Positions 23,445 to 35,672 are shown, counted from the first letter of the stretch. The stretch is 64,000 nucleotides of DNA from Edwardsiella tarda ATCC 15947 = NBRC 105688 (GCF_003113495.2 NZ_CP084506.1:2914001-2978000); one strand, 5' to 3'. Numbers and translations are program-made. The notes: generated by a model not told the origin, from the sequence alone.

Positions 23445-24398
23445 TCAGTCGACCTGTTGTGTCTCGATACGTAGCTCACGCGGGACTTCGAAGACAATAT
23501 TCTCCTCGCGCCCCAGCATCTCCTGCGTCACGCCGCCCCCTAACGCCTGAAGACGCGCGATAACCTCGCGGACTAACACGTCAGGGGCCGAGGCACCCGC
23601 CGTCACGCCGACGCAGGCGACACCGCTCAGCCACGCCTCATCGATGTCTGCCGCGCTGTCGATCAGGTAGGCGGGTTTACCCGCCCGACGGGCCAGTTCG
23701 GCCAACCGATTAGAGTTGGAGGAGTTCTTCGAGCCGACCACCAGCACCACATCCGCCTGCTCGGCCAGCGAGCGCACCGCCTCTTGGCGGTTGGTGGTGG
23801 CATAGCAAATGTCATCCTTACGTGGCCCGATGATCGCCGGGAAACGAGCGCGCAGGGCATCGATCACCGCCGAGGTATCGTCAACCGACAACGTCGTCTG
23901 GGTCATAAAGCAGAGATTACGCTCATCCTTGACCTGCAAGCGCCAGACATCCTCCGGCGCCTCGACCAGATACATCCCCCCTTGCGGATTGCTGTACTGC
24001 CCCATCGTGCCCTCGACCTCCGGATGGCCGGCATGACCGATCAGGATGGCCTCGGTGCCGCGCCGGCTGGCACGCGCGACCTCCATGTGTACCTTGGTCA
24101 CCAGCGGACAAGTGGCGTCGAACAGCATGGTTAGATTCCGCGCCTTAGCTTCGGCACGCACCGCCTGAGAGACGCCATGCGCAGAGAAGATCAAGATCGC
24201 GCCATCGGGCACCTCGCTGATCTCCTCGATAAACACCGCGCCACGCTCACGCAGGCTATTGACCACGAAGCGGTTATGTACCACCTCGTGCCGCACATAG
24301 ATCGGGGCGCCGTAAATCGACAACGCCCGCTCCACGATGCTAATCGCCCGGTCCACGCCGGCACAAAAGCCGCGTGGATTAGCCAGCAGGATGTTCAT
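23445..24398 (-). CDS. ispH: 4-hydroxy-3-methylbut-2-enyl diphosphate reductase
   Basis: Last enzyme of the MEP isoprenoid pathway, an oxygen-sensitive 4Fe-4S enzyme making IPP and DMAPP. The 317 residues include the three cluster cysteines: Cys12 in [11 protein letters not shown], one in [12 protein letters not shown] and one in [13 protein letters not shown], each in its family context. The SSNSNRL substrate-binding segment is also intact. The start overlaps the end of fkpB by 20 bases and has AGAGGTGA before it. Last gene of the operon. Confidence 0.96.
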   Translation of the reverse strand: MNILLANPRGFCAGVDRAISIVERALSIYGAPIYVRHEVVHNRFVVNSLRERGAVFIEEISEVPDGAILIFSAHGVSQAVRAEAKARNLTMLFDATCPLVTKVHMEVARASRRGTEAILIGHAGHPEVEGTMGQYSNPQGGMYLVEAPEDVWRLQVKDERNLCFMTQTTLSVDDTSAVIDALRARFPAIIGPRKDDICYATTNRQEAVRSLAEQADVVLVVGSKNSSNSNRLAELARRAGKPAYLIDSAADIDEAWLSGVACVGVTAGASAPDVLVREVIARLQALGGGVTQEMLGREENIVFEVPRELRIETQQVD

Positions 24399-24840
24399 GA
24401 TTCACCTCTTGCACGGGATCGCGCTCCAACACCTCGATGTCGAAGGTCACCGGTATCCCCGCCAGCGGATGGTTAAAATCGACGGTGACCGACTCGCCGG
24501 TCACTTCGCGCACCAATCCCGGCATCTGAGCCCCATCGGCGGCGGTAAACAGGATCACCGCCCCTGCCTGCGGCTCGCCACTGTCGCGGAACTGCCCCAA
24601 GGGGAAAAACTGCACCAGATCATCGCTACGCTCGCCGAAAGCATCGGCCGGCGCTAACGTGAAGCAACGGCGATCGCCCGCGACACAAGAGGCGAGCTCG
24701 CTCTCCAACGCCGGAGATAGACTCCCATCACCGAAGCGGAATAACGCCGGCTGGCCGCGTTCACGCGACGACTCCGCCAGCGATCCATCCTCCAGCGTCA
24801 GCGTAAAGTGCACCAGGAGTGCACGCGGTGCTTGTTGCAT
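24379..24840 (-). CDS. fkpB: FKBP-type peptidyl-prolyl isomerase FkpB (SlpA-like)
   Basis: Small cytosolic FKBP with an inserted IF chaperone loop, related to SlyD. The ATG at 24840 overlaps the lspA stop by one base (TGATG) and gives 153 residues; a GTG one codon earlier is possible. [10 protein letters not shown] at the start and the later [18 protein letters not shown] are family hallmarks. The C-terminus is a few residues longer than in E. coli (149), which creates the overlap with ispH. Confidence 0.93.
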   Translation of the reverse strand: MQQAPRALLVHFTLTLEDGSLAESSRERGQPALFRFGDGSLSPALESELASCVAGDRRCFTLAPADAFGERSDDLVQFFPLGQFRDSGEPQAGAVILFTAADGAQMPGLVREVTGESVTVDFNHPLAGIPVTFDIEVLERDPVQEVNHEHPAG

Positions 24841-25340
24841 CACGATTTTTCCTTGTTGCGCGCCGGCAGAAAGCCTTCCAACACCACCAATGCCGCGCCG
24901 ATACAGATGGCGGTATCGGCCAGGTTAAAGGTGGCGAAGTGCCAGTTACCGACATAGAAATCGATCATATCGACCACGAAGCCGTGCCATAAACGATCGA
25001 ACAGGTTTCCCAAGGCGCCACCGATGATCAGCGCATAGGCGATATTGTTCAGGCGATCGCTCGCCGCGTTACGGTACATCATCGCCAATAGTGCCAGGCA
25101 AATGGCGATGGCGATGGCGGCAAAGAACCAACGTTGCCAACCGCCGCTATCCGCCAAGAAACTAAACGCCGCGCCGTAGTTACGTGCGTAGTGCAGGTTG
25201 AGTGACGGGAACAGCGGCAGGGTTTCCCCCAGCATAAAATGCTGGAGGATAAGCTGCTTACTGCCCAAATCCACAATCAGCACCGCGACGACGACCCACA
25301 GCCAACGCAGTCCGGTTGAGAGAAGAGGCCGACGCATCAT
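24840..25340 (-). CDS. lspA: lipoprotein signal peptidase (signal peptidase II)
   Basis: Inner-membrane aspartyl protease that cuts prolipoprotein signal peptides after lipidation. The 166 residues show four hydrophobic helices. The conserved blocks are [26 protein letters not shown] and FNLADTAI; the last two carry the catalytic aspartates. The ATG overlaps the ileS stop by 4 bases. E. coli LspA is 164 residues. Confidence 0.95.
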   Translation of the reverse strand: MMRRPLLSTGLRWLWVVVAVLIVDLGSKQLILQHFMLGETLPLFPSLNLHYARNYGAAFSFLADSGGWQRWFFAAIAIAICLALLAMMYRNAASDRLNNIAYALIIGGALGNLFDRLWHGFVVDMIDFYVGNWHFATFNLADTAICIGAALVVLEGFLPARNKEKS

Positions 25341-28183
25341 GCAAACTTACGCTCTTCGCCCTGGCCTGCCACATTCGTGACACAACGCGGGCATAGCTGC
25401 GGATGGGCGGCATCCTCACCGATGGCATCAGAGTAGTGCCAGCAACGCGGGCACTTACTGCCAGCCGCCTTGCTCAACCCCACCTTCAGCCCGGCCAGAT
25501 CACTGGCCACGGCATCAGCAGAAGCCTGCGCCAACGGCTGTACGCGTGCCGCCGAGGTGATCAGCACGAAGCGTAGTTCGTCCTGCAGACTATCCAGCTG
25601 CGTCGCCAGCGCCTCATCGGCATACAGGGTGATCGCCGCCTCCAGCGAGCCACCGACTTTCTTGTCGTTACGCGCCTGCTCGATGACCTTGTTGACTTCG
25701 CCGCGCACCTTCAGCAGCTCAGCCCAGAAAGCGTCGTTCATCGGCTCTGCGGCATCCAGACCAAACAGCCCCTGGTACCACTCCTCGGTAAACACGAACT
25801 GTGCACGCTCACCCGGCAGATAGCCCCAGATCTCGTCGGCGGTGAAGGAGAGGATCGGCGCCATCCAACGCACCAGCGCCTCGGCAATATGGTACAGCGC
25901 GGTCTGGCAGCTACGACGTGCCACCGAATCAGACTTGGCGGTGTACTGGCGATCCTTGATGATATCCAGATAGAAGGAGCCCATCTCGACGGAGCAGAAC
26001 TGCATCAGACGCTGCACGACTTCGTGGAAGTCATAGTTTTCATAGGCGGCGATGATCTCGTCCTGCGCCTGCTTGGCGCAACCGACCGCCCAGCGATCCA
26101 GAACCACCATCTCTTCCGGCTTCACCATGTCTTTACGCGGGTCGAAACCGTTCAGGTTGGCCAGCAGGAAGCGCGCAGTATTGCGGATGCGACGATAGGC
26201 GTCGGCGGAGCGTTTGAGGATCTCATCGGAAACCGCCATCTCGCCGGTGTAATCGGTCGATGCGACCCACAGACGCAGAATATCGCCCCCCAACTTGTTC
26301 ATCACCTGCTGCGGGCTGACCACGTTGCCGACCGACTTGGACATCTTGCGCCCCTGGCCGTCGACGGTGAAACCGTGCGTCAAGACCTGACGGTAAGGTG
26401 CCTTACCCTTCATCGCCACGGCGATCATCAACGAAGACATGAACCAACCACGGTGCTGGTCGGAGCCTTCCAGGTACATATCCGGGCTGTGTCCACCAAA
26501 CTCCGGACGAGCGTCCACCACCGAGTAACTGGTCGAGCCAGAGTCAAACCAGACATCCAGCGTATCCGGCACCTTCTCGTACTGATCGGCCTCGTCGCCC
26601 AACAGCTCACGAATATCCAGATCCCACCAGGCCTGAATACCCGACTGCTCGACACGCTGAGCGACCGCTTCCATCAACTCCGTCGTGCGCGGATGCAACT
26701 CTTGCGTCTCTTTGTGCACCAGCATCGCCATCGGCACACCCCAGGTCCGCTGACGCGAGATACACCAATCGGGACGGTTGGCGACCATCGATTCGATGCG
26801 CGCCTTGCCCCACGCCGGGATCCAACCACTCAGGTTGTTCTGCTCCAGCCCCTGCTGTTCAATACGATCGATCTCGGCCAATGACTGGCGACGCAGCCCC
26901 TGGCGATCCATGCTGATAAACCACTGCGGCGTGGCGCGGAAGATGATCGGTGTCTTATGACGCCAGCAGCACGGGTAGCTATGCGTCAACTTCTCGACGT
27001 GCAGTAACGCCCCGCTACGCTGTAGCATCGCCACTACCACGTCGTTGGCCTTGAAGACGAACAGCCCGTCCAGCTCGGGATGCGTGCCCGGCAGATAGCA
27101 GCCGTTGCTGCCGACCGGATTCGCGATCTCCAAGCCGTATTTCTGGCCGACCACATAGTCATCCGGGCCATGGCCCGGCGCGGTGTGTACGGCACCGGTA
27201 CCGGCATCCAGGGTGACATGATCGCCCATGATGATCGGCACATCGAACGCCATGAAGGGATGCTGGAAGCGCAGCAGCTCCAGATCAGCACCTTTGCAAC
27301 TGCCCAACACCTGCCAGTGGGTGATACCGGCGCGCTTCATCACGCTCTCAACCAACTCGGCGGCCAGGATCAGGCATTCACCGTCGATCTGCACCAGCTG
27401 ATACTCCAGCTCCGGATGCAAGGCCACGGCGCGGTTAGCCGGCAGGGCCCACGGCGTCGTGGTCCAGATGACCACATTTACCGGGCCATCGACCTGTTGC
27501 ACACCGAATTTCTCTAATACCAACGCCTTATCCACGGCGCTGAAGCGCACATCGATGGAGGGCGATACTTTGTCGTAATACTCGACTTCGGCTTCCGCCA
27601 GCGAGGAGGCGCAATCCGGACACCAGTGCACCGGTTTTGCCCCTTTCATCAGGTGGCCGTTATCCACGATGCGCGCCAAGGCACGGATAATATTGGCCTC
27701 GGTACCATAGTCCATGGTCAGGTAAGGATGCTCCCAGTCGCCCAGCACCCCAAGACGGATAAAGTCCGCCTTCTGCCCGGCCACCTGTTCGGCGGCATAG
27801 GCGCGGCACTGCTCACGGAACTCGGCGGCGCTGTATTTCTCGCCAGGCTTGCCGATCAGTTGTTCGACCTTCAGTTCGATCGGCAAACCATGGCAATCCC
27901 AACCCGGGATGTAGGGGGAGTCATAACCGGAAAGCCCCTTGGACTTGATAATAATATCTTTCAGAATCTTGTTGACTGAGTGACCGATATGAATGCTGCC
28001 GTTCGCATACGGAGGGCCATCATGCAGAATGAAGCTTTTCTTGCCTTGCTTAGCATTACGGATCATCCCGTACAGATCCTGCTCATACCAGTGTTGCAGC
28101 ATGCCAGGTTCGCGCTTGGCCAGATCGCCGCGCATCGGGAACCCTGTTTCCGGCAAATTCAGGGTATTCTTGTAGTCACTCAT
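25337..28183 (-). CDS. ileS: isoleucyl-tRNA synthetase
   Basis: Charges tRNA-Ile and edits misactivated valine. The 948 residues have the class I signatures HIGH (in NGSIHIGHS, about residue 66) and KMSKS (in RKMSKSVGN, about 602). The CP1 editing insert lies between, and a C-terminal zinc finger (CPRCWHY ... CPRC) ends the protein. It lies 24 bases after ribF and overlaps lspA by 4 bases. Confidence 0.97.
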   Translation of the reverse strand: MSDYKNTLNLPETGFPMRGDLAKREPGMLQHWYEQDLYGMIRNAKQGKKSFILHDGPPYANGSIHIGHSVNKILKDIIIKSKGLSGYDSPYIPGWDCHGLPIELKVEQLIGKPGEKYSAAEFREQCRAYAAEQVAGQKADFIRLGVLGDWEHPYLTMDYGTEANIIRALARIVDNGHLMKGAKPVHWCPDCASSLAEAEVEYYDKVSPSIDVRFSAVDKALVLEKFGVQQVDGPVNVVIWTTTPWALPANRAVALHPELEYQLVQIDGECLILAAELVESVMKRAGITHWQVLGSCKGADLELLRFQHPFMAFDVPIIMGDHVTLDAGTGAVHTAPGHGPDDYVVGQKYGLEIANPVGSNGCYLPGTHPELDGLFVFKANDVVVAMLQRSGALLHVEKLTHSYPCCWRHKTPIIFRATPQWFISMDRQGLRRQSLAEIDRIEQQGLEQNNLSGWIPAWGKARIESMVANRPDWCISRQRTWGVPMAMLVHKETQELHPRTTELMEAVAQRVEQSGIQAWWDLDIRELLGDEADQYEKVPDTLDVWFDSGSTSYSVVDARPEFGGHSPDMYLEGSDQHRGWFMSSLMIAVAMKGKAPYRQVLTHGFTVDGQGRKMSKSVGNVVSPQQVMNKLGGDILRLWVASTDYTGEMAVSDEILKRSADAYRRIRNTARFLLANLNGFDPRKDMVKPEEMVVLDRWAVGCAKQAQDEIIAAYENYDFHEVVQRLMQFCSVEMGSFYLDIIKDRQYTAKSDSVARRSCQTALYHIAEALVRWMAPILSFTADEIWGYLPGERAQFVFTEEWYQGLFGLDAAEPMNDAFWAELLKVRGEVNKVIEQARNDKKVGGSLEAAITLYADEALATQLDSLQDELRFVLITSAARVQPLAQASADAVASDLAGLKVGLSKAAGSKCPRCWHYSDAIGEDAAHPQLCPRCVTNVAGQGEERKFA

Positions 28184-28207
28184 CTTCGATTTCGGTTCCG
28201 TTTTCGG

Positions 28208-29170
28208 CTATTGGGATTGAGCCATCAGGCTCTGGACCGGTGTTGTCAGCCCAAAAAACTTACGGGCAGCCACCACATCTTGGGCGATTTGTCGCTTGAG
28301 TGCATCAAGCGAATCAAAACGCTGTTCATTGCGCAGTTTTGCGCGGAGCACCACATCAATGTGGCGCCCATAGAGATCCATTGTCACATCGAGCAGATGA
28401 ACCTCTAATTGCTGGCGTATGCCAGCGACAGTCGGACGGGTTCCGATATTAGCCACGCCGGGCAGCGGCGTGGGACCCAGTCCATAAACATCGACAGCGT
28501 AAACCCCCTTCACCGGTGCGACCAACCGTTTCAACGGCAGATTGGCGGTGGGGAAACCAATCGTTCGCCCCAAGGCATCGCCATGCACCACCCGACCGGC
28601 GATGCGGTAAGGGTGGCCCAGTAGGGTTTCCGCCAATGTCAGATCATCATGGCGCAAGGCCTGACGCACGGCGGTACTGCTAACACGCAGATCGCCGACA
28701 CAGAAACTGAGACTGTTGGCGACGGTGAATCCATACGTTCTCCCCGCCGCCTGCAACAGGCGATAATCGCCTTCACGCCCCGCGCCGAAGCGAAAATCAT
28801 CGCCAATCATCAGAAACTTCACGCCGAGGCGATCGACCAGTAGGTGTTTCACAAAATAATGAGCCGAATGGGCGGCGAACTGGCGGTCGAAACGCACGCA
28901 CAGCACGGCATCTACCCCGGCGTCGGCCAGGTAACGACACTTATCGCGCAGGCGGGTCAGTCGAGCCGGCGCATTCTGTGGCGCAAACATCTCTAACGGC
29001 TGCGGTTCGAAGATCATCACCATCACCGGCAGCCCCAGACGCTCGCCCTCCTGACGCAATCGCGCCAATAAAGCCCGGTGCCCTTGATGCACGCCGTCGA
29101 AGTTACCGATGGTCAGCACGCAGCCACGATGCCGCGCGCGCAGGTTATGAATGCCGCGAATTAGCTCCAT
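28208..29170 (-). CDS. ribF: bifunctional riboflavin kinase / FAD synthetase
   Basis: Makes FMN from riboflavin and then FAD. The 320-residue protein has an N-terminal nucleotidyltransferase-like FAD synthetase domain with GNFDGVHQGHRALL (about residues 22-35) and a C-terminal flavokinase domain starting near 185, with IGFPTANLPL. It leads the ribF-ileS-lspA-fkpB-ispH operon and is divergent from rpsT. Confidence 0.96.
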   Translation of the reverse strand: MELIRGIHNLRARHRGCVLTIGNFDGVHQGHRALLARLRQEGERLGLPVMVMIFEPQPLEMFAPQNAPARLTRLRDKCRYLADAGVDAVLCVRFDRQFAAHSAHYFVKHLLVDRLGVKFLMIGDDFRFGAGREGDYRLLQAAGRTYGFTVANSLSFCVGDLRVSSTAVRQALRHDDLTLAETLLGHPYRIAGRVVHGDALGRTIGFPTANLPLKRLVAPVKGVYAVDVYGLGPTPLPGVANIGTRPTVAGIRQQLEVHLLDVTMDLYGRHIDVVLRAKLRNEQRFDSLDALKRQIAQDVVAARKFFGLTTPVQSLMAQSQ

Positions 29171-29561
29171 ATCAGGCTCAAAACAGTGAAAATCGACGGA
29201 TTATACCTTGTACAGCGACTAAGGTTAACCGGCGATTGTTAGGTGTTTAACGGGATAGAATCACCATACCGGAGTTAAGGCTACGATTAAATACATGAAT
29301 GCGGCTTTTTCCCGCGACATCGCGCCTTAGCGCCCCCTTTTTTCTCCCTGAAATCGTATGCCGAACGACGCAATGGGAAAAATAGTGCGAAACGCTGTAT
29401 TCCACACAACAAAGCTGGTAAAATTCGGCGCCATTGAAACGCACGGGTGTCGCCAGTATGTGCGGCGCTTATTTGCACAAATCCATTGACAAAAGAAGGC
29501 TGAAAGGGCATATTCCTCGGCCTTTGAATTGTCCTCTATAGAATATTTTGGGAGTTGGACC
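29171..29561. other. ribF / rpsT divergent control region and rpsT leader
   Basis: About 390 bases without a recognised gene. The left part is the ribF promoter region; the right part is the rpsT promoter and 5' leader. A TAAAAT box at 29419-29424 is a possible upstream rpsT -10, but its -35 is weak. Confidence 0.4.
29486..29514 (+). promoter_or_regulatory. probable proximal rpsT promoter
   Basis: A perfect TTGACA is followed after 17 bases by CATATT, about 48 bases before the rpsT start. E. coli rpsT has two promoters; this one fits the proximal promoter. Confidence 0.7.
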
Positions 29562-29825
29562 TTGGCTAATATCAAATCAGCTAAGAAACGCGCCGTTCAG
29601 TCTGAAAAGCGTCGCAAGCACAATGCTAGCCGTCGTTCCATGATGCGTACTTTCATCAAGAAAGTATACGCAGCTATCGCTACCGGCGACAAAGCAGCAG
29701 CGCAGGCTGCTTACAATGAAATGCAGCCGATCGTTGACCGTCAGGCAAGCAAAGGCCTGATCCACAAGAATAAAGCTGCACGTCATAAAGCTAATCTGAC
29801 CGCTCAGATCAACGCAATGCAGTAA
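29562..29825 (+). CDS. rpsT: 30S ribosomal protein S20, TTG start
   Basis: Primary-binding 16S rRNA protein that also inhibits its own translation in E. coli. The TTG at 29562 is chosen: it gives 87 residues, the E. coli length, beginning (M)[17 protein letters not shown]. An in-frame ATG 33 bases upstream adds unrelated residues. The E. coli gene also uses UUG, which is part of its feedback control. GGGAG lies about 10 bases before the start. Confidence 0.96.
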   Translation: MANIKSAKKRAVQSEKRRKHNASRRSMMRTFIKKVYAAIATGDKAAAQAAYNEMQPIVDRQASKGLIHKNKAARHKANLTAQINAMQ

Positions 29826-29847
29826 TCTGCCTTACGTTGTAAGCGTG

Positions 29848-29878
29848 ATAAAAAAACCGGCTTCGGCCGGTTTTTTTA
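29848..29878. terminator. bidirectional intrinsic terminator between rpsT and nhaR
   Basis: AAAAAACCGGC / GCCGGTTTTTTT with a TTCG-type tetraloop. It works in both directions, ending rpsT and converging nhaR. Confidence 0.9.
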
Positions 29879-29896
29879 TTGCCTGCCTTCTGCGCA

Positions 29897-30799
29897 TTAG
29901 CGACTAAACAGCGCGGAGAAGTCCTTGTTGCACACCCGTTGTACCGCCGGATGTTGGATCATGCGCTCGGCGAAGATCACGTAATACTCCTCCTGCACGT
30001 TATCGATGCGTCCGACCTCACGGATATTATCCTGCGCATTAGCGTACATATCCTGCGCATAGATCGACGGCGCCACGAAGATAGCGTCATGATACAGACC
30101 GAAGGCCTTCATCAACGCCGCATCGTCAAACTCCCCGAGGATCTGTACCTGTAGCCCCTGACTATTAAACCAGTTCAATAACTTACGGCCCAGCATCGAA
30201 CGTCGTCCCGGGATCAGCAGCTTACGCTGCTCGAGGCAGGTCGGGAACGGCATCTCTGGCAACGGTTGACGGCAGAAGAAGCTGACACCACACTCACCCA
30301 ACTTAACGGAGAACAGGCCTTCCTGCTGGCTAGAATCGACCGGGCAATCCGATAGGATCATATCCAGCTTATGCTGGCTCAACTGCTCCAATAGCAACTC
30401 ATGCGTCGACTCAAAGCAACGCAGATGAATCTGCTCGTGGTCAGCCACCGCGGTCTCCAACACCTGACTCACCAGGCGTTTCGACAACGCATCCGCCACC
30501 CCGACATCGAACAACATGCTGGACTCTTTGCGGTAATTCACAATATCCAGCATCTCTTGGCTCAGCATGAACATCCGATCCGCATAGCGGAAGACCAACT
30601 GCCCCAACTCGGAAGGCACCAGACCACGCCCCTGGCGCTTGAACAGCTTACCACCAAGGCGCTCTTCCAATGCCTTAATCTGGCCAGTAATAGTCTGTGG
30701 CGTCAGGAACAGCGCTTCGGCGGCCCCGACCACCGACCCCTCTTTACACACCTGCCAGAAGTAATAGAGATGATTGAAATTTATATGTGACAAACGCAC
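29897..30799 (-). CDS. nhaR: LysR-type transcriptional activator NhaR
   Basis: Activates nhaA in response to Na+ and, in E. coli, other genes such as osmC and pga. The start is GTG at 30799 with AGGAG 9 bases upstream, giving 300 residues beginning (M)[14 protein letters not shown]. The LysR winged-helix domain covers about residues 6-65 ([29 protein letters not shown]); the effector domain follows. It lies downstream of nhaA on the same strand, as in E. coli. Confidence 0.95.
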   Translation of the reverse strand: MRLSHINFNHLYYFWQVCKEGSVVGAAEALFLTPQTITGQIKALEERLGGKLFKRQGRGLVPSELGQLVFRYADRMFMLSQEMLDIVNYRKESSMLFDVGVADALSKRLVSQVLETAVADHEQIHLRCFESTHELLLEQLSQHKLDMILSDCPVDSSQQEGLFSVKLGECGVSFFCRQPLPEMPFPTCLEQRKLLIPGRRSMLGRKLLNWFNSQGLQVQILGEFDDAALMKAFGLYHDAIFVAPSIYAQDMYANAQDNIREVGRIDNVQEEYYVIFAERMIQHPAVQRVCNKDFSALFSR

Positions 30800-30950
30800 T
30801 GACGCGCTCTCCTAAATGAGTTGCCGCCCTAAACCGCCAGACGACTCGCCGCATGGCGGCAGCAAAGGTGTCTTAAGTCTAGCAATAACACTGGGTAATA
30901 TGATGCCATCAATAAATTGCTAACCACACGTCATCACCTCCTATACGAGA

Positions 30951-30974
30951 GCGGGGTCGCAAAAGCGACCCCGC
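30951..30974. terminator. strong hairpin in the nhaA-nhaR gap
   Basis: A perfect 10-bp stem GCGGGGTCGC / GCGACCCCGC with an AAAA loop lies 30 bases after the nhaA stop. No good T-run follows on the minus strand, so it may act as partial terminator or message stabiliser. Confidence 0.55.
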
Positions 30975-31003
30975 AGTTTAGACACAGCACCCTACTCGTA
31001 CCG

Positions 31004-32182
31004 TCACGCGTTGACTTTCTGCGCCGGTAGAACGCGCCGTAGCAGCAGATAACCGACGATCGCCGCCAACGACGAGCCCAGCAGTATCCCTAGGCGCGAG
31101 AAGACCGCCAGGGTGGGGTCAGCATCACCGAAGGCCAACGAGGCGATGAAGATCGACATGGTGAAGCCGATACCGCACAGCACGCCAACCGCGATGATCT
31201 CCTTGAAGGTCGTCCCCTGCGGCAAGGTGGCCCACTTCATCTTCACCGCTAGCCAACAGAACAGGCTGATGCCCAATGGCTTACCGATAAATAGGCCCGC
31301 GATCACCCCGAGCGGCAGCAGCGAGAACAAGCCCGAGAGGGTCACCCCATCCAATGAGACACCGGCGTTAGCAAAGGCGAACAGCGGGAGGATCATGTAG
31401 GCAACCCAGGGATGCAACGCATGCTCCAAGGAACGTGCAGGCGACTTACCATTCTGCTCTTTCAGCGGAATAAAGAAGCCAATCACGACCCCGGCTAAGG
31501 TCGCATGTACCCCGGACTTCAACACCGCCGTCCACAGGATCACGCCCACCAGGATATAGAGTCCGACACGACGGACGTTAAACAGATTCAACAACGCCAA
31601 TACCACGATCGCCGCACCAGCCACCGCCAGCGACAGGATAGACAGATCGCTGGTATAGAACAGTGCAATGATGATGATCGCGCCCAGGTCATCGATGATC
31701 GCCAAGGCTAACAGGAAGACCTTCAGCGCCAATGGGACGCGATTACCCAACAGTGCCAGTACCCCTAATGCAAAGGCGATATCGGTGGCCGCCGGGATGG
31801 CCCAGCCCGTACTGGCCACGGCATCCTGGCCGTTGAACAGCAGGTAGATCAGCGCCGGTACCACCATGCCGCCAAGGGCCGCGATCACCGGGAAGGCCGC
31901 CTGACGCGCGCTAGCCAACGAACCGCAGACCAACTCACGCTTCACCTCCAGGCCGATCATCAGGAAGAAGATCGCCATCAGGGCGTCATTGACCCACAAC
32001 AACATATTTTTATTGATATGCAGGCTACCTACCCGCACCTCGACCGGCGTGTTAAGGAACGCCTGATAGACGTGGCTGGCCCACTCCGTGTTGGCTAAGA
32101 TCATTGCCAACGCAGCGGCGATGATCAGAATGACCCCGCCAAAGGCATCACTGCCGACAAAACGTTGCAAACTCTTTATCAT
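31004..32182 (-). CDS. nhaA: Na+/H+ antiporter NhaA
   Basis: Electrogenic antiporter (two H+ in, one Na+ or Li+ out) of the inner membrane. The ATG at 32182 is preferred because GGATGAG lies before it; an ATG three codons upstream has no site. It yields 392 residues (E. coli 388) with about twelve helices. The ion-binding pair Asp-Asp is in [10 protein letters not shown], and the third essential Asp is in [11 protein letters not shown]. Followed by its regulator nhaR. Confidence 0.95.
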   Translation of the reverse strand: MIKSLQRFVGSDAFGGVILIIAAALAMILANTEWASHVYQAFLNTPVEVRVGSLHINKNMLLWVNDALMAIFFLMIGLEVKRELVCGSLASARQAAFPVIAALGGMVVPALIYLLFNGQDAVASTGWAIPAATDIAFALGVLALLGNRVPLALKVFLLALAIIDDLGAIIIIALFYTSDLSILSLAVAGAAIVVLALLNLFNVRRVGLYILVGVILWTAVLKSGVHATLAGVVIGFFIPLKEQNGKSPARSLEHALHPWVAYMILPLFAFANAGVSLDGVTLSGLFSLLPLGVIAGLFIGKPLGISLFCWLAVKMKWATLPQGTTFKEIIAVGVLCGIGFTMSIFIASLAFGDADPTLAVFSRLGILLGSSLAAIVGYLLLRRVLPAQKVNA

Positions 32183-32342
32183 TGCACTCATCCAAGCAAC
32201 TTAAACAAAAAAAACGCTTGTCGTAGAATACTCCCTCTCATAGCTCGAAAAAAGTAATTTATTTTTCGCATATAACTCGAAAAAAATGAAATATACTCAT
32301 TAAAGGGACATCATTAGCGAATTGAATTCACGTCACTAAATA

Positions 32343-32375
32343 AAAAAATCCCCGTACGCGCGAGCCGTACGGGGA
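32343..32375 (-). terminator. intrinsic terminator after dnaJ
   Basis: Minus strand: 10-bp stem TCCCCGTACG / CGTACGGGGA with a 7-base loop, then a run of seven T. It lies about 25 bases past the dnaJ stop. Confidence 0.88.
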
Positions 32376-32399
32376 GGTATCATGCGACAACTGACTGAT

Positions 32400-33533
32400 T
32401 TAACGAGTCAGATCGTCAAAAAATTTCTTCACGCCATCGAAGAAGCGCTTGGAGCGTGGGCTATTCTTATCGCTGGCCGGACCGCCGAAGCTCTCCTCCA
32501 ACTCACGCAGCAGCTGCTTCTGCTTCTCGTTCAGGTTGACCGGCGTCTCGACGACCACACGGCACAGCAGATCACCCTGCGCACCGCCACGCACCGATTT
32601 CACCCCTTTACCCCGCATACGGAACATCTTACCGGTCTGGGTTTCGGCAGGGATCTTCAAATTGACGCGACCATCTAAGGTCGGCACTTCGATCTCCCCA
32701 CCCAATGCCGCCATGGCGAAGTTGATCGGAACCTCACAGAACAGGTTATTGTCTTCTCGCTCGAAGATCGGATGCGCCTTCACCTGTACCTGTACATACA
32801 GGTCGCCGGCTGGTGCGCCGTTCTCCCCGGCCTCACCCTCGCCCGCCAGGCGAATACGGTCACCGGTATCAACCCCGGCCGGGATCTTGACCGACAGCGT
32901 CTTGGACTTTTCAATCCGACCGTGACCATGACACTTATTGCACGGATCTTTGATGATAGTGCCGCGACCATGGCAGTGCGGGCAAGGCTGCTGCACGGTA
33001 AAGAAGCCCTGACGCATCTGTACCTGGCCGGCCCCATGGCAGGTCGGGCAGGTGATCGGCTCACTCCCCTTTTTAGCCCCGCTGCCGTGGCAAACATCAC
33101 ATTCGACCAGCGTCGGAATACGAATCTCCTTGGTGACGCCGCGCACCGCCTCCTCCAAGGACAGATCCATGTTGTAACGTAGATCTGCGCCACGAGCCGC
33201 GCGCTGACGACGACCACCACCAAAGATATCGCCGAACACATCGCCGAAGATGTCGCTGAAATCAGCACCACCGCCGAAACCGCCGGCTCCACCGCCCATG
33301 CCACCCTGCTCGAACGCCGCATGACCGTACTGATCATAGGCTGCGCGCTTCTGCGCATCGGTCAGGATCTCATAAGCTTCTTTGATTTCCTTAAACTTAT
33401 CCTCAGCCTCTTTATCCCCCTGATTACGATCCGGGTGATACTTCATGGCCAGGCGTTTATAGGCTTTCTTGATTTCGCGCTCATCCGCTTCACGGGATAC
33501 GCCCAAAATCTCATAGTAGTCTTTCTTCGCCAT
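32400..33533 (-). CDS. dnaJ: co-chaperone DnaJ
   Basis: Type I J-protein that loads substrates on DnaK and triggers ATP hydrolysis. The 377 residues show a J domain with HPD (residues about 1-70), a Gly/Phe-rich linker, four CxxCxGxG zinc repeats (starting [24 protein letters not shown] and CNKCHGHG, about 145-205), and the C-terminal substrate and dimer domains. It follows dnaK after 110 bases. Confidence 0.97.
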   Translation of the reverse strand: MAKKDYYEILGVSREADEREIKKAYKRLAMKYHPDRNQGDKEAEDKFKEIKEAYEILTDAQKRAAYDQYGHAAFEQGGMGGGAGGFGGGADFSDIFGDVFGDIFGGGRRQRAARGADLRYNMDLSLEEAVRGVTKEIRIPTLVECDVCHGSGAKKGSEPITCPTCHGAGQVQMRQGFFTVQQPCPHCHGRGTIIKDPCNKCHGHGRIEKSKTLSVKIPAGVDTGDRIRLAGEGEAGENGAPAGDLYVQVQVKAHPIFEREDNNLFCEVPINFAMAALGGEIEVPTLDGRVNLKIPAETQTGKMFRMRGKGVKSVRGGAQGDLLCRVVVETPVNLNEKQKQLLRELEESFGGPASDKNSPRSKRFFDGVKKFFDDLTR

Positions 33534-33560
33534 CTCGGTTACTTTGCCCCTAACATAGAG

Positions 33561-33623
33561 GCACGGGCGTTGAGTTTCCTCGACGCCCGTGCCGGTGAAT
33601 AACGGCGATAGCCACCGCCGTTA
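33561..33623 (-). other. two hairpins in the dnaK-dnaJ gap
   Basis: GCACGGGCGT / ACGCCCGTGC (33561-33592) and TAACGGCG / CGCCGTTA (33600-33623) fill the 110-base gap. Neither has a clear T-run. They could cut dnaJ read-through or block 3' decay and so set the DnaK:DnaJ ratio; this is inference. Confidence 0.5.
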
Positions 33624-33643
33624 CCATGCCCGCTTAAGGGCGA

Positions 33644-35551
33644 TTATTTTTTGTCTTTCACTTCTTCGAACTCGGCATCGACCACGTCGTCATCTTTCTT
33701 GGCGCTGGTGTCTGCCTGCGCTTCGCCAGACTGAGCCTGCTGCTGCGCCAGTTCTTGCAACTTAGCAGATGCCTGAACCAGAGCCTGGATCTTAGCTTCG
33801 ATCTCCGCCTTATCCTCGCCCTTGCTGGCCGCTTCCAATGCCTTCAAGGCATCTTCAATGGCGCTCTTATCGGAGGCCGGCAGCTTGTCACCTGCTTCTT
33901 CAACCAGCTTACGGGTACCATGTACCAGCTGATCGGCTTGGTTACGCACCTGTACCAATTCTTCGAACTTACGGTCGGCCTCAGCGTTAGCCTCGGCGTC
34001 ACGAACCATCTGCTTGATCTCATCTTCGCTCAGACCAGAAGAAGCCTTGATGGTGATGTTCTGCTCGCGACCGCTATTCTTATCCTTAGCGGAAACATGC
34101 AGGATACCGTCGGCGTCGATATCGAAGGTAACTTCGATCTGCGGCATACCGCGCGGTGCCGGCTGGATACCATCCAGGTTAAACTGACCCAGAGACTTGT
34201 TATCCGCCGCACGTTTACGCTCACCCTGCAGCACATGAATGGTCACGGCAGACTGGTTGTCTTCAGCGGTAGAGAACACCTGGCTATGCTTGGTCGGGAT
34301 AGTGGTGTTCTTCGAAATCAGAGCGGTCATTACCCCACCCATGGTTTCGATGCCCAGAGACAGCGGCGTAACGTCGAGCAACAGCACATCTTTCACATCA
34401 CCGGCCAAGACACCACCCTGTACGGCAGCACCGATTGCAACGGCTTCGTCCGGGTTCACGTCTTTACGCGGTTCTTTACCGAAGAAATCGGCAACCTGTT
34501 TCTGCACCATCGGCATACGCGTCTGACCACCGACCAGAATCACGTCGTCGATGTCGGAAACAGACAGACCGGCATCCTTCAGGGCAACCTTCAGCGGCTC
34601 CATGGAGCGCGCGACCAGATCTTCAACCAAGGATTCCAGTTTGGCACGGGTCACCTTGATGTTCATGTGTTTCGGACCGGTAGCGTCTGCGGTGATATAC
34701 GGCAGGTTCACATCGGTCTGCTGAGCGGAAGAGAGTTCGATCTTCGCCTTCTCTGCGGCTTCTTTCAGACGCTGCATCGCCAGCGGATCGTTACGCAGGT
34801 CGATACCCTGCTCTTTCTTAAACTCGTCAACCAGGTAGTTGATCAGACGGCTATCGAAGTCTTCCCCACCCAGGTGGGTATCCCCGTTGGTTGCCAGTAC
34901 TTCAAAGGTCTTCTCACCATCGACATCATCGATTTCGATGATGGAGATATCGAAGGTACCGCCACCCAGGTCATAGACCGCGATGGTACGGTTGCCAGCA
35001 CCCTTATCCAGACCATAGGCCAGTGCAGCTGCCGTCGGTTCGTTGATGATACGTTTTACATCCAACCCAGCGATACGACCGGCATCTTTGGTCGCCTGAC
35101 GCTGCGCGTCGTTAAAATAGGCCGGGACGGTGATGACGGCTTCGGTAACCGGCTCACCCAGGAAATCTTCCGCCGTTTTCTTCATTTTCTTCAGTACTTC
35201 AGCCGAGATCTGCGGCGGTGCAATCTTCTGGCCTTTAACTTCTACCCACGCGTCACCGTTGTCGGCAGGCACGATCTTATAGGGCATGATGTCTTTATCG
35301 CGCTGTGCTTCGGCGTCTTCAAAACGACGGCCGATCAAACGTTTGATTGCAAACAGCGTATTCTGCGGGTTGGTGACCGCCTGGCGTTTGGCCGGCTGGC
35401 CTACCAGCACTTCGCCATCCTGCGTATAAGCGATGATAGAAGGTGTAGTACGGTCACCTTCGGCGTTTTCCAGCACGCGAGGCTGACCGCCATCCATGAT
35501 GGCTACACAAGAGTTGGTTGTACCCAGGTCGATACCAATGATTTTACCCAT
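33644..35551 (-). CDS. dnaK: Hsp70 chaperone DnaK
   Basis: ATP-driven folding chaperone and negative regulator of sigma-32. The 635 residues begin [15 protein letters not shown], with DLGGGTFD near 195 and the linker [12 protein letters not shown] near 390. A substrate-binding domain and helical lid end in the low-complexity tail with EEVKDKK, typical of proteobacterial DnaK. Two heat-shock-type promoters lie upstream. The flanking island starts less than 160 bases beyond its start codon. Confidence 0.97.
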   Translation of the reverse strand: MGKIIGIDLGTTNSCVAIMDGGQPRVLENAEGDRTTPSIIAYTQDGEVLVGQPAKRQAVTNPQNTLFAIKRLIGRRFEDAEAQRDKDIMPYKIVPADNGDAWVEVKGQKIAPPQISAEVLKKMKKTAEDFLGEPVTEAVITVPAYFNDAQRQATKDAGRIAGLDVKRIINEPTAAALAYGLDKGAGNRTIAVYDLGGGTFDISIIEIDDVDGEKTFEVLATNGDTHLGGEDFDSRLINYLVDEFKKEQGIDLRNDPLAMQRLKEAAEKAKIELSSAQQTDVNLPYITADATGPKHMNIKVTRAKLESLVEDLVARSMEPLKVALKDAGLSVSDIDDVILVGGQTRMPMVQKQVADFFGKEPRKDVNPDEAVAIGAAVQGGVLAGDVKDVLLLDVTPLSLGIETMGGVMTALISKNTTIPTKHSQVFSTAEDNQSAVTIHVLQGERKRAADNKSLGQFNLDGIQPAPRGMPQIEVTFDIDADGILHVSAKDKNSGREQNITIKASSGLSEDEIKQMVRDAEANAEADRKFEELVQVRNQADQLVHGTRKLVEEAGDKLPASDKSAIEDALKALEAASKGEDKAEIEAKIQALVQASAKLQELAQQQAQSGEAQADTSAKKDDDVVDAEFEEVKDKK

Positions 35552-35594
35552 CGAACGTCTCCACTAAAAATTCGGTTTTCAAGCTCGTTGTTAC

Positions 35595-35626
35595 CTTAAG
35601 TGGGGGCGACTTTTCGCCTTTCAACC
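35595..35626 (-). promoter_or_regulatory. sigma-32 promoter P2 of dnaKJ
   Basis: Minus strand: GGTTGAAAG as -35 and GCCCCCACTTAAG as -10, the heat-shock pattern. It lies at the place of E. coli dnaK P2. Confidence 0.7.
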
Positions 35627-35672
35627 ACCGTTCTCACTACATCTACCGAACAGGGTAACAACTTCGATGTTA

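Noticed and set aside
33755..35599. 614-codon open frame on the strand opposite dnaK
   Set aside because: A known shadow effect of dnaK codon bias; no ribosome site and dnaK itself is unmistakable.
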